Assembly (NCBI RefSeq): GCF_021462225.1
Contig: NC_061818.1
Location: forward strand, 15,401,403 to 15,465,402
DNA: 64,000 nt
Source of the DNA: Girardinichthys multiradiatus
Lineage: Eukaryota > Chordata > Actinopteri > Cyprinodontiformes > Goodeidae
Reading direction: 5' to 3'
Shown: positions 51,953-64,000 of the stretch, one piece after another
Numbering within the stretch: the stretch's first letter is position 1
Layout of the letters: each line of letters starts with the position of its first letter
Position numbers and translations under genes: made by a program
The notes under the pieces: generated by a model
The model's database searches: none
The model's input: the letters and a program-made list of their open reading frames with translations, nothing else
Told to the model about the DNA's origin: nothing

Positions 51953-54900
51953 ACTCTCTGAAAAGAGCAGTCAAGGATTTTAGCACATTATGTGGATTTT
52001 CTAAGTACCTGTCTTATCTTTAGGGAAACTTTAGTGAGGAATTCAAAAGAGGAAGGCCCCGAGAGCCGACACATCCTGATGCCAGAAAACAACCTTAATC
52101 ATAGGACAGGAGGAGCAGCACCTTCTGGTTGGTCAGATGTTGTTTACTGTTGGAACCATCTTGTTTCTCTGCTCCAGGTTCCATCAGCTCAGCCCAGTCT
52201 CTCTCAGCTGGAAAGATCGTCAGCCTGGCTCACAGCTGCTGTCTGCATTTGAATTTGATTCAAGTTGGGTTGGACACAACTTCTTGGTTTTGTGTGTTGA
52301 TTGGTTAGTCCATCGTCTCTCATTATCTCCCTTCTTTAAGTTTTTTTAATGTGTGTTTGAGAAATGTTATTATTCAAACGCCATACATGATCGAGTAGTT
52401 TCTCAATCCTTTCCTTGTGTTTCTTCATTTTCAGATTCAAAGTTTCATAATAAACCAAGATAAAGAAATCCCCTTCTGGAGCTAGTGTAATTAAGGTCTA
52501 CTACACATACATTTCATCTGTATTGAATTTAAACAATCTCAGGAACACAGTCTAAAAGATTATTTTTAGCGAGACCTAATGTCACCTGAACAAGGCCTTG
52601 CAGCAGTCTTGGTCAGAATAGTCTAATGTGTGCATATTTATGCTCAAGGTCAGTTTTTTGTGTGTTTTCCAAAGCTACAGTTCTCCCAAAGTACAATATT
52701 AATGTGGGATTTTATCATGAAACCTTTACTTCCACTGTTTTCCTCTTCTACTCTACTACCCTGTTTTATTCAGCCACCAGATATCAGCAACTTCACAGGC
52801 ATAAAGAAAGAAGGGAAACTGAAACATAATAATATCAATACAACAACAGTAACATAATGTTGCAGAAAAGGGTTATAATTTGTTTCCAAGTAACTAGACA
52901 TAATTTATGCATCAGAGTCTGGATCAGCAGTATTTTTACAGATTCAACTAAATAGATATAAACTCTTAAACTGTTTTTTAGACAAACTGATAGTGATGTA
53001 GTAAACAGAACACCCCAGATCAGATCTTTTACACAAATGTAGCTGCTTTCACAAAAGCCCTTTAAAAATGGCATTGCTGAAAACAAACTCATGATTAGTT
53101 AGGGTTATATATAGTGTTTGTGTTAAACCCTGAATGAGAGTTTTCTTTTTATTTAATAGAATGCTTAAGAAACTGGCATGATCCAGGTGGTTTGTAATCT
53201 TTGATTTCCTTTTTGTTGTTCTATCCCAAACTCTTTCTTTTAAATAAATGTGAGGTATTATAAGTCAGAATTGTAGGCTGTAAAAGCCTTTTTTAGGTAG
53301 GTAGGTAGGTAGGTAGGTAGGTAGGTAGGTAGGTAGGTAGGTAGGTAGGTAGGTAGGTAGCTATATCATTAAAAAAGTCAGGAATATTTGGTACCTGAAT
53401 GCATTCCAATACGGATCCACAGAGGAATCCCTGGCAGGTGCTGAAGCTTAAACGTTCCCACAAATGACAGTATGTCTAGGGCCATATGGGCAATATCCAC
53501 CGCATGCCTGTTGCCATTTCGCTTGGGTAACCCTGATGCAACCATGTAGGCATCTCCTATGGTCTCAACCTGAGGGTAAAGGAAATTTTCATTCAACTAA
53601 CACAACAGCTATATTAATTAATCAGACTACAATACTAATTTATTCCTGACCTTGTCATACTACAAATTTGGGATCAATAATAAAGAAAATACAACAAGCA
53701 ATAGAGCAGAAACATACAGCCAAGAACCCAATAGCTCCCACTCCTGTTCTGCAACTTCTCACTAAGCTCTTCAAGTTACACTAAGGTACCTTGTAGACAT
53801 CATGGTGATCCAAAATGCTATCAAAGTTCTTGTAGATTTCATTCAGCATGTCTACCACCTCCATGGGGGTGCTGTAGTGGCAAAGGGTGGTGAAGCCCAC
53901 TATGTCGCTGAAATAGATGGTGACCTCCTCAAACAGCTCAGGCTCCACTCTACCCGTCTCCTTTAGAGAGCGCACCACAGAACTAAGGAAACAGATGGAG
54001 CACAAAATATGATTTTGATTTTTTAAGTGAAGATTTGCCACATTAATATGACATGTACATTCAAACGCAAACATGCATGGTGCTTGTGCAGATTTGTCAC
54101 TAGTGAATTAATACAGTCATTCAGGAGGGGTTGGGGGGGGGAATTGTGACTGAGAGGGAAAATGGAATATTGATAAATTTTGTTTTTTTCATTCTTATTG
54201 TGTTTTCATTTATTGTCGTAAGACCTGCTGAACAAATAAGGAAGAACCGAGTTTCCCAGATTACAATTCAGATGTTCTCTATATATCATCTTTAGCCAAG
54301 ACTGTTTATGGCACTATGCTGTTCCTGCCACAGAATTACTTAGATCTGTTTTATTAACACTCACCCCCACCTCACACTCTCCAATGACCCAGATATTAGT
54401 ATTTACAACATAGAGTTTACGACAGTTCTTTTGAATCTGTTGCTCGGCAGATAAGCTTTGAGATTAGAGTGTTTACTGATCCTGGGGACTGGCCCTAGGT
54501 GAGGGAGAAGTATTCGGTGACCTTGTCTGGTTATATATACTCTGTTCCTCATTTTAATGAATAAGAAAATGTGTGTTTTGCATACACTATTTTGTCTGGT
54601 CTGCAGAGATACGGTCAAGGACCGCTTATATACAGCATAGGTCTGTAAGAATAAAACTCAGGTAATCTGATTTAGGACCAGCAGATAAATTATCAGGTCA
54701 AGGACCAGCTGTTCATTTTTTAATATCACAGCTCTTTACAGGAAGGGTCAGAGCAGACTCCACCAGCTAAGAAGGCTGAGCTTTTTTGGAGGACAAGGGG
54801 CGCTCCTGATGACCTTTCTTGACACTGTGGTGGCGTTAGCCAGCTTCTGTGATGTAGTATGTCGGAGCAGCAGCTTGTCTACAGTTGAGAGGAAGAGGTT

Positions 54901-57900
54901 AGAAAAGCTCAGGAAGGCCAGCTGTGTCCTAGGATGCTTCCCTCGACCCAGTGCAGGTGGTGGGAGACAGAAAGACACTAGCAAAAATAACATCCTTGTT
55001 GTACAATGTCTCCAGCCCCATGCGTGAGGCTGTTGCAGAACTGAGAGCTCCTTCAGTGACAGACTGATGCATCCTTGGTGTACAAAGGAGCGTTATCACA
55101 GATCCTTCTTCCCAGCAGCTGTTAGACTTTATGCCCATTACTACTCTCAACAAATAACTGTTTCAATAAGTGTTTACTTCTTCTGTTGTTTTTTTTTGTA
55201 ATGACACATACACATACACTGGCCACTTTATTAGGTACACCTTGCTAGTACTGGGTAGGACCTCCTTTTGCCTTCAGAACTGCCTTAATCCTTCGTGGCA
55301 TAGATTCAACAAGGTACTGAAAACATTTCTCACAGAGTTTGGTCCATATTGACATGATAGCATCACACAGAGGCTGCAGATTTGTCAGCTGCACATCCTT
55401 GGTGCAAATCTCCCGTTCCACCACATCCCAAAGGTGCTCTATTGGATTGAGATCTCGTGACTGTGGAGGCCATTTGAGTACAGTGAACTCATTGTCATGT
55501 TCAAGAAACCAGTCTGAGATGATTCGTGCTTTATGACATGGCGCGTTATCCTGCTGGAAGTAACCATCAGAAGATGGGTACACTGTGGTCATAAAGGGAT
55601 GGACATGGTCAGCAACAATACTCGGGTAGGCTGTGGTGTTGACACGATGCTCAGCTGGTAATAATGGGCCCAAAGTGTGCCAAGAAAATATCCCCCACAC
55701 CATTACACCACCACCACCAGCCTGAACCGTCGATACAAGACAGGATGGATCCATGCTTTCATGTTGTTGACGCCAAATTCAAACCCTACCATCTGAATGT
55801 CACAGCAGAAATCAAGACTCATCAGACCAGGCAACGTTTTTCCAATCTTCTATTGTCCAATTTTGGTGTGAATTGTAGCCTCAGTTTCCTGTTCTTAGTT
55901 GACAGGAGTGGCACCCGGTGTGGTCTTCTGCTGCTGTAGCCCATCCACCTCAAGGTTCAATGTGTTGTACGTTCAGAGATGCTCTTCTGCATGCCTTGGT
56001 TGTAACGAGTGGTTATTTGAGTAACTGTTGCCTTTCTATCAGCTCGAACCAGTCTGGCCATTCTCCTCTGACCTCTGGCATCAACAAGGCATTTGCGCCC
56101 ACAGAACTGCCACTCACTGGATATTTTCTCTTTTTCGGACCATTCTCTGTAAACCCTAGAGATGGTAGTGAGTGAAAATCCCAGTAAATCAGCAGTTTCT
56201 GAAATACTCAGACCAGCCCGTCTGGCACCAACAACCATGCCACGTTCAAAGTCACTTAAATCACCTTTCTTCCCCGTTCTGATGCTCGGTTTGACCTGCA
56301 GCAGATCGTCTTGACCATGTCTACATGCCTAAATGCATTAAATTGCTGCCATGTGATTGGCTGATTAGAAAATTGTGTTAACGAGCAATTGGACAGGTGT
56401 ACCTAATAAAGTGGCCGGTGAGTGTATATTACTCTTTTGTTCCTGGGTTTTTTAATAAATGAACATACCCAGGCAGCAGCATGAAGTTCAGGCGATCTGC
56501 TCTATCTCTCTCAGCTTTGTACAGAGCCGTTCTCTCCTCAACTAAACACTCCAAAGTCCTGGAGTACATCTGCAGACGACGAATTAGGTTGTCCATGTAT
56601 GTCTCGGTGGCTTGGTTGTGCAAGTTGCTGTAAAAAGAATTAATGAAACAAAACAAAAAAAAATCACTTTAATGGCCGTGGAACATCATATGAACAGTTG
56701 TCTATATTCACCCATATTTAATGTTTTTAAAATGATGTACCTGAAAATCTTTCCCAGTGTTAACTCTATCTTCTTGAAATCTGGCCTTCGTTCAGGGTCT
56801 TCATCCCAGCAGTTCTTTATCAGCATGTAAAGCTGTACTCACATGCAAATAGGAGCCAAAAAAGGGATGGGTTATTTATTTAGCAGTAACTGATAAAGGT
56901 AAACATTTGCCTGGCAAGATTATAAATACCCCTTGAAGCTTTACATTTTGTCACATTACAACCACAAACCTCTATGAATATCATTGGGATTTTCTATGAT
57001 GGTCCAGCAGAGTAGCACATAGTTGTGAAGTAGAAGGAAAATCAATGGGATTTACTTTACTTTGACACCCTTAAATAAAATTAAGTGGAACCAAATGCCT
57101 TCAGAGATCACTTAATTAGTCAATACAGTCTTATTCCAAATACAGTTTTAATATAGCTCCTCTGTAATGGCTCCCCTCTGAAGGAGAGCATTAATCAGAA
57201 GAATATTAATTTAAGAACAGTCATTATTAGAAGAAAGTCATAAGAATGGTGATTTAAAGCTGGTTTAAAGTCACAAACCAATTCACCAAACACTTAGAAC
57301 AAGGTTCTTTGTTCAGATGAAACCAAACTGACTTTTATGGACTATGTGAGAAACTCTGTATGTGATGAAATACTAACACTGTTTACCACCATTACCCATG
57401 CTGTGTGGGGTTTAGTTTTCTTTAGCAGGGATAGGGAAGCTGGTCAGACTTGATGGGAAGATGGATGGAGCTAAATACAGGGCAATCCTGTAAAATCTGT
57501 TGGAGGCTCCAAAAGACTTGAGGCTGGGGAGCAGGTTCACCTTCCAACAGGACAACTCTAAGGATACAGCCAGGGCTACAATGGAATATGTTAGATCAAA
57601 GCATATTCATGTTTATTCATTAGAATGGCCTAGTCAAGGTCCAGACATGAATCCAGTCTATGGCAAGAACATTAGAGTTGACAGACTCTTGTCATCCAAT
57701 CCGAATAGGTATAAGTTACAAAGAAGATAAGACCAGTTTCTGGACGTGCTAGTAGAGACATATCCCAAAACACTTGCAGCTTTAATTGCAGCAGGGTGAT
57801 TCTACAGGGTAAAGGCTTTATGGGGCTGAATACAAGTTTTTATTATATTTTTTATTTAAAGCTATCTTTTTTTCACTTCCTAGTTATGAATTAATTTGTT

Positions 57901-59453
57901 TTGGTCTATCACAAAATAAAAATAATGTCAAAGAAATGTCAAAAAGTTAAGGGGTCCTTATAATCTTGCCAAGCAATGGATAATGGATAAATAGTGTTTT
58001 GAAAAGTTATTGTGTTATTAGTGTTATTGTGAAGTGGTTGTTTACCTCAATTTCTCTCTCTGATACACCTTCAAAGTAGAGGTCAGGTCTGAAAAAGTGG
58101 TTGCCTATGGGATGCTGGACTCTGTGAATTTTCTCTGATAAATTACAGAACAGGAAAATAAAAATAATTAGAAGGTAGATTACAAAAAAAGCTAAATTAA
58201 ATTTTTCACAAAAACAACCAGGAGGTTGGCTTTTACTTGTTAATGACATTATTACAATGATATACCTGCAGAGTTAGAGCAGCACTGGGTATAAAATGGG
58301 GTTTTCCTCAGAATGATCTCATGTGCGATGATGCCGTAGCTGTAAACATCGCCTTTCTGTGTCACGCCGTCTTTACGGAGATGCTCTGGAGCTGTCCACA
58401 AATCTGAAAAGGAGATTAAGAGAGGCTGAGTGTCTAATGATCTCAACTATATGACGCATGATCTGCCTCAGTAACAATCACCTCTGCCTGGCATCAGAAT
58501 GGTGTGGCAGCCAAAGTCGGTGATCTTGACAACCATGCGGTTATCGACCACACAGTTGGTGGATTTGAGGCGACCGTGGACTCCAATATTACTCGAGTGA
58601 AGGTACGACATGCCCTGTATGGAACGTGCAGAGGAAGGCAATTAAAAAAGGATGAATGTGAATTACATGCTATTTGTTGTATTCCAGAGCTTTGTAAAAA
58701 GTATTAATACCCTTTTTGTGACTTTTTGCCACCTTAGAATCACAAACTTCAATGTGTTTATTCAGATTCTATGTGATAGACCAACACAAAGTACTTACTT
58801 TGGCACCCCTAAATTAAACCCAGTGCAACCAACTCCTTCAGAAGTCACCCAATAAGTAAGTAGAGCCCAGCCCATGTGTGTAATTTAATTTTGGCATAAA
58901 TCTAGATGTTCTGTGAAGTCCTCAAAGGTTTTTTGGAGAACATTAGAGAACAAACAGCATCATGAAGACCAAGGAATACAGCAGACACTAAAACTGAATG
59001 AGGTTGCTGCACTACTTTATTTTTGTGTGTCACATAAAATCCTAATAACATGTAAGTTTGTGGTTGAAATGTGATAAAATGTGAAAAAGAATTTATTTCC
59101 TTTTGTTGACTAAATCTTTGTTAGGCAAGCAATTACAAACATTCAGAATTCATCTTAAACAGAAAGAAAGAAACACACATAATACAAGACAAAAAAGGCT
59201 AAATTCCACATATCAGAAAATAATATTTTTAATTTTACACCAAACAATAACAATACTACCTTTGCAATGTCATACATGACTGATATCTTAAACTCCATGT
59301 CCATGAAGGTTTCATCTGGGTAGGATATCCGGTCACTGAGAATGTGCTGAAGAAAAAAAACAAATATAGATAAAACCTAAATCTTATGGCCATTATCCTG
59401 CTGTTCATGGCCTGTATTAGGTGAATGAAAAAGTGGAACACTTAACAGACACT

Positions 59454-59505
<52 letters not shown>

Positions 59506-62500
59506 ATAAATCATCAGGAAGACAGCCATTAGGAGGGGCAGTGACGAAAAAAGGCCATTTAGTTTTGTCATAAACAGCATGAGTGGCTGCACTGTAAACA
59601 CGCACAGTACTGGTTTCTGTGTTATTTCATATTTATTATTTATACCCCTCAGAATCAGAAATTGTCGGATTACTAAAAAGAAGTTCATCAAAATGATTAT
59701 TAAACCAAGTATAAATTTTAAAAAAGATTCAGTGACATTTATTTTCAGATAAATGATGGTTAACGATTTTATTAAAAACAATTATTTATTAATATGGATT
59801 TTTTCCTGACTAAATAAATGTGTTTAAATTAAAGGTTGGATTTTGTGAGAGTGTGCAGCTACAAAAATAGAATTTATTTTCAGGCATTTTACACATCTTT
59901 TTGTAAACTTAAAACACTTCTCATTTGAGCACCATAGTCAGTTCCTGGTTTTTTTTCATTCACTTCTGCTGATCAATATGTACGTCATTGATTGGATCAG
60001 AGAATCTGTAGAGTGATAAAACAGGCAGACCGGCAGACAGCAGCTGAACTCAACATGCAAGAAAAAAATCAAAAACAGAGACACTGTGAGATCTAATCTT
60101 ACCCTGAGGGACCCCCTCTGGCAGAGCTCAAACACCCCAAAGACACCGTACTCAAACTTCACAGTGCCGTAAAACTTGGTTAGGTTGTAGTAATCGATCC
60201 GCAACAGCTGCAAGACAAAAGCATGAAAGAGTCGAATATAGAGCATATATATATGTATATATCCATATTTTTTTTATAAGAAACTTCTGAATAAAACACA
60301 AAGCATCTCACAGTGTTGAGTTCAATTTTTTGTTCCGGTGTGAAATCTCCATCTGCCTGTTTCATCTCTTTCAGGATTACAGGCTGGGGGGTTAACAGGG
60401 AATTAATACACTAATTAAAACATTTAAACATGGTTTGTAATCTAGTTATTGGTTTTTGGAAGCAGGAATAAAGGTACCTTCTTGTCATAGCAGCCTCGCT
60501 GTCTGAAGTATGTGCTGTCCTTCCGCTTATCTTCATCAATCTGTTCCATAAACACAAACCTAGATTATAAACTGACAGACCCAAACACAGACTTGTTAAA
60601 AGTTCCCACATTTATAAATAGAAGCTAGACACTAAAAAAGATTTGAACAATTACAGCATCAACCCCAGCCTAATGTCTATTGCAGCCTCTAACGGGTTTT
60701 CCTCTTGGATTGTCCTGTATTTCTCTATCCATCTTCCTATTACCTCTATTCGTGCTGTTGAAAAGCTATCCCAAAGCACTGCTGCCACTACCATGTTTCA
60801 CCGTGGGGATGGTGTGTTTAGGGTGATATGCGTTGGTAGTTTTTTGCTACTCATCCAGACTAAAAAGCTAAATAGTGGTCCCGTATGACAGGACACCTTC
60901 TTCCACAGATACTCCGACCTGAGCTCTTGACCTGTGCAGTTCCTCCAGAGTTACCACGGCCCTCTTGTTGCTTCTCTGATTAATGCTTTTCTTGCCCAGC
61001 CTGTCGGTTTAGGTGGACGGCCCTGTCTTGGAATATCATCCAAAAGATGAACACACCGGTGAACTCAACAACACCAAAAGACCGGGAAAACCGCGGAAGA
61101 CAAACGTGGTGGAAGACCGAACAATTTTTTCCCTGGTGAAGAAAAACCCCTTCACAACAATAGGTCAGATCATGAACACTCTCCAGGAGGTAGGTGTATG
61201 TGTATCAAAGTCAACAATCACCAGAAGACTTCACCACAGAGAATACACAGGATTCACCACAAGATGTAAACCATTGGTGAGCCTCAAAAACAGGAAGGCC
61301 AGATTAATGTTTACCAAAAAACATCTAAAAAAAGCCTTTACAGTTCTGGAACATCATCCAATGGACAGATGAGACAAAGATATATTTGTATCAGAGTGAT
61401 GGGAAGAGAAGAGTACGGAGAAAGAAAGGAACTGCTCATGAGTGGAAACATAACACCTCATCAGTGAAGCATCGTGGTAAAGTCATGGCATGGGCTTGTA
61501 TGGCTGCCAATGGAACTGGTTACCTTGTATTTATTGATGACGTGACTGTTGACAAAACCAGCAGGATGAATTCTGAAGTAATATTATCTGCTCATATTCG
61601 GCCAAATTCCTCTGAACTCATTGGACGCCGCCTCACAGTGAAGCTGGACAATGACCTGAAGCATACTGCTAAAGCCACCAAAGAGCTTTTTAAGGCAAAG
61701 AAGTGGAATGTTAGTTAATGGCCAAGTCAATCACCTGACCTGACCACTTGCGGAAAACAAAACTTTAGGGAAAATGTCCCACGAACAAGCAGGAACTGAA
61801 GACATTTGCAGTAGAGGCCTGGAAGAGCATCGCCAGGGATGAAACCCAGCATCTGGTGATGTCTGTGCCTTCTACACTTCAGGCTGTGATTTTCCACAAA
61901 GGATTTGCAACCAAGTACTGAAAAGGCAAACTTGATTTATAATTGTTACTGTGTCCCATTACGTTTATTCCCTTGAAAAGTGTGAGACACTAATTCAAAC
62001 AGTTGTAAGTCTTACACCATTCACCTGATTTGGATGTAAATACCTTCAAATTAATGCCTAAAGTCTGCATTTTAAGTACATCTTGGGTGTTTCATTTCGA
62101 ATCTATTGTGGTGGTTTAAAGAGCCAAAACGATGAGAACTGAGTCAATGTGACAATATTTATGGACCTGACTGTATGCTTAGATTACATTACACACATGC
62201 AGACATAAATAATTAGGTAACTTTCAAGGGTAATGGTTAAATTATTTTAGAGGAATCAAATAGAAAGCAGGTAAATACTAATGTACACCACTTTTCAGAT
62301 TGTTTTTAACGATATAATGATAAATACGTATAGTTTTCCTTCCACAATCATGCACTACTTTATGTTGGTCTATCACATCAAAACTCAATAAATACATGCA
62401 AGTTTGAGGTTGTAACATGACAAAATGTAAAAACCTTCAAAGGGTGTTAATGCTTTTTCAACCCACTATATCTTGCACTTCTGCACTTCACCTTTCTGTA

Positions 62501-63212
62501 TTATGTCCACTAAAAAAACCTTACTAAATGGAAATATTCAGGTTTAATGTAAGTTTTCAGCTTTGCATCACTTCTGTCAGTCTGCCCCAGGGCAGCTGTG
62601 GCTACAATGTAGCTCACCACTGTCAGTATGTAAATGTGTGGATGACTGAATGTGGTGTGAAGTGCTCTGGGGTCTCTGGGAACTTGATAAAGTGTCATAT
62701 AAGTACAATTTAACTAAAAATCCAACTTTGCTGGCTTTCGGTTGGCATACATTAAAATATGTTTTAAATCTTTGTTCAGTTGGCTTTATGTTGTCTCAAA
62801 ATCAATGGCAGCTTGAAGATACAGCTGGTTAGTGCCAACTCTGACCTTCAGAGAGACCTCCTTCTCATCAAGAGGACCAATCTGGTGTGGATTGATGTGG
62901 GACCACTTCTTCTGCATTAGACGCTCCTTCCTGTTCTGCCTGGCAGTGTTCACAATTGTCAAACACAAAGAGTGGACATGAATTGATTTATTCAGGTGGC
63001 ACACAAAATTTATTCTTCTTGTTTGTGTTTTTATTTTGGAACATGTTATCATCTGGAATCTGTATGATTTCCTGCCATGCATGAATCAGTGCGGCTGAAT
63101 TTGCTGCTGTGAAAAGGTTTCAGTGTTTACCTGTAGAAGATGAGAGCGATGGCTGTCACCACCACAACAATGACACCCAAAACGATCACAATAACGTCCT
63201 CCCTATCCAAGC
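51011..63212 (-). CDS. gucy2c: gucy2c, receptor guanylyl cyclase C (5' part beyond window)
   Basis: Membrane receptor that makes cGMP on binding guanylin-type peptides in the gut. Seventeen exons (plus-strand coordinates, gene runs right to left): 63131-63212, 62846-62939, 60478-60540, 60312-60383, 60103-60207, 59260-59346, 58482-58614, 58266-58403, 58046-58134, 56741-56832, 56469-56627, 53790-53982, 53395-53569, 51680-51778, 51471-51565, 51303-51379, 51011-51218; phases all match, about 653 codons. First exon here: membrane span ([20 protein letters not shown]). Then juxtamembrane KKWSHI, kinase-homology domain with HGRLKSTN (catalytic Asp absent, as in the family) and ITDFGC, hinge [17 protein letters not shown], and cyclase domain with FSDIVGF and [16 protein letters not shown]. 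The C-terminal tail ends SPSTFL. Ligand-binding exons were not seen. The plbd1 neighbourhood, as in human, supports gucy2c over other receptor cyclases. Confidence 0.94.
51921..51948. repeat. (CT)n microsatellite
   Basis: About 14 CT units in a gucy2c intron. Confidence 0.95.
53295..53360. repeat. (TAGG)n microsatellite
   Basis: About 16 perfect 4-bp units, ending 35 bp from the gucy2c exon that starts at 53395. Confidence 0.97.
54730..55165 (+). pseudogene. 3' end of a LINE (L2/Rex1-like) ORF2
   Basis: The + strand reads in shifted frames as a LINE ORF2 C-terminus: 'agcagactccaccagctaag' then sequence encoding [12 protein letters not shown], [38 protein letters not shown] and, after a frame change, [15 protein letters not shown]. 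Severely 5'-truncated relic inside the gucy2c intron between 53982 and 56469. The clade is uncertain. Confidence 0.6.
55217..56424 (-). mobile_element. Tc1/mariner element (CACTGGCCACTTTATTAGGT family)
   Basis: A 1,208-bp element with TA at 55215-55216 and 56425-56426. Its terminal inverted repeats are 'cactggccactttattaggt' and its diverged complement. The minus-strand transposase is broken into frames: 56238-55957 (N-terminal helix-turn-helix with [20 protein letters not shown]) and 55754-55245 (catalytic part with [11 protein letters not shown] and [10 protein letters not shown]). The region between them (about 55755-55956) is out of frame. Dead but not very old. It lies in a gucy2c intron. 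Confidence 0.9.
56885..57975 (+). repeat. Decayed Tc1-like copy in a gucy2c intron
   Basis: Ends resemble inverted repeats: 'cttggcaagattataaatac'-like left ('ggcaagattataaatacccc', about 56912) and right 'ccttataatcttgccaag' (about 57957-57974). The interior keeps a transposase piece in frame 57500-57730 ([20 protein letters not shown] and [14 protein letters not shown]). Other parts are broken. Confidence 0.65.
58690..59110. repeat. Fragment of an old Tc1-like family
   Basis: Contains 'ttctatgtgatagaccaaca' (58768-58787) and, after a gap, 'ataaaatcctaataacatg' and 'gtttgtggttgaaatgtgat' (59036-59075). These match terminal, non-coding parts of the Tc1-like relics elsewhere in the window. 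No transposase remains. Confidence 0.5.
59456..59504. repeat. (GT)n microsatellite
   Basis: About 24 GT units in a gucy2c intron. Confidence 0.97.
60640..62480. repeat. Nested Tc1-like relics in a gucy2c intron
   Basis: From about 61005 to 62174 there is a + strand Tc1-like relic with two large transposase pieces (61013-61372, [20 protein letters not shown]; 61386-61718, [20 protein letters not shown]), ending at the terminal repeat '...atggacctgactg' (about 62161-62174). It is a better preserved relative of the element at 563-1579. On its left (60655-61004) lies a minus-strand piece of another copy, and on its right (62330-62470) the tail of a third. The order suggests insertion of one element into another. 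Confidence 0.65.
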
Positions 63213-63508
63213 CTGAAAACACAATGCATTGGTTTAAAAAAAAATGTAGCACTTAATAGTTGCTGAGACAATGTTTTAGTAGTATATTATACACAGTGGT
63301 TTTCAAAAGTGTCCATGTGTGAACTCAAAAAGACTAAATGGCAAATTGAAATCAGAAGGTGCTTCCACAAGTTGCTAGTTTAAGGTTGTGCACACCAGGT
63401 TAATAATTTTTCACATGTCTCATATCAATATTTGTTTTAAAGAATAAATATCACATCATTTGTAGGAAATTTTTGAAGGATTTATTAAATGTTTGATTTT
63501 TTCCAGTG

Positions 63509-63564
<56 letters not shown>

Positions 63565-64000
63565 GAAAGTTTACATTTTGTTTTAGATCGCCTAATAAAT
63601 AAAATATTGACATTTTATTTTGCAAAAAATTACAGATCAATGATACATTAATAATGACCTCATTGTATTGTCATTACGTTTTTGGTGTTGGGGCTGTGAG
63701 GACTAACTATAAGCAGTAAGTATCTGCAGTGAAGAGCAGTCAAAGTCATAATTTTGGAGAATCAGGCAGTAATTCTCATGGGGGTGTCAAGCTAACATCT
63801 GGCAGGGCAAATTCAAGAGTGCGCTTCTACCATCTAAAATCGCTCAAACTCAAACATTTCTTAGTAGTTCAAATTAACACCAAATGAAGTACAGTTGTTA
63901 ATTTTGGACTACTGCTGACTGTTGCTAAATTCACAATTTTGTCAAGCAAACATTTTTACTTTCACCTTGCAGACGGTGGATAATCCTGCACTGATAAACT
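63213..64000. other. gucy2c intron at the right edge
   Basis: Upstream (5') intron of gucy2c on the minus strand. Contains a (GTCT)n/(ATCT)n microsatellite at 63509-63564. No convincing extracellular-domain exon was found. Confidence 0.5.

Noticed and set aside
63966..64000. Possible gucy2c exon at the right edge (minus-strand sequence ending before a gtgaaag donor)
   Set aside because: The donor is plausible and a frame is open in the right phase, but the translated residues do not resemble the extracellular end of GUCY2C and only 35 bases are visible.
1..64000. CRISPR arrays, bacterial operons or ribosome binding sites
   Set aside because: The direct repeats present are microsatellites, transposon ends or coding repeats; genes have spliceosomal introns, so the DNA is eukaryotic.

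Overview
The window is nuclear DNA of a teleost fish. It holds four intron-containing vertebrate genes with GT-AG exons, many Tc1/mariner and Rex3-type retrotransposon copies of the kinds common in fish, microsatellites, and one complete large viral-type transposon. I assembled the host genes exon by exon, and each reading frame stays open across all the splice junctions used.

Layout. About 2.3-12.2 kb (+): pick1 (PDZ plus AR/BAR domain), lacking only its 5' coding exon(s). 13.0-14.6 kb: Tc1-like transposon A. 15.37 kb: a tRNA-Arg(CCT) gene. 15.75-24.76 kb (+): plbd1, eleven exons and 537 codons, with a rearranged (twin-primed) Rex3 insertion in intron 9. 25.94-40.95 kb: a 15,008-bp Polinton/Maverick (adintovirus-like) element with exact 6-bp target duplications and terminal inverted repeats. 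41.8-43.4 kb: Tc1-like transposon B, nearly identical to A but inverted. 43.5-45.8 kb: a second Rex3 copy with an intact 5' end and internal deletions. 46.1-48.8 kb (+): a small type III TNF-receptor gene that I read as tnfrsf13c (BAFF receptor). 51.0-63.2 kb (-): seventeen exons of the receptor guanylyl cyclase gucy2c, from the transmembrane segment to the stop; the ligand-binding exons lie beyond the right edge.

The Polinton is the most interesting unit. Its rightward genes are two unknown early-type ORFs, a chromodomain integrase, a penton-like minor capsid protein, an adenovirus pVI/pX-like basic protein, the double-jelly-roll major capsid protein and an adenain-like protease. Its leftward genes are a small split gene, a 1385-aa protein-primed family B DNA polymerase, an FtsK/HerA-type packaging ATPase, a 113-aa protein and a 276-aa protein. 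Most reading frames are uninterrupted, yet the key enzymes each carry a lesion: the polymerase lacks the metal-binding motif C, the integrase has Lys in place of the third catalytic acidic residue, and the protease is frameshifted near its N-terminus. It therefore looks like a structurally fresh but enzymatically disabled copy. Two gene pairs share a TAATG stop-start overlap, candidate adenain sites sit in two small proteins, and the terminal repeats carry ETS/GC-box promoter-like repeats.

Host context: PICK1 and TNFRSF13C are close on human chromosome 22, while PLBD1 and GUCY2C are neighbours on human chromosome 12. The window therefore joins two conserved blocks, interleaved, and this linkage supports the calls of the two harder genes (tnfrsf13c and gucy2c).
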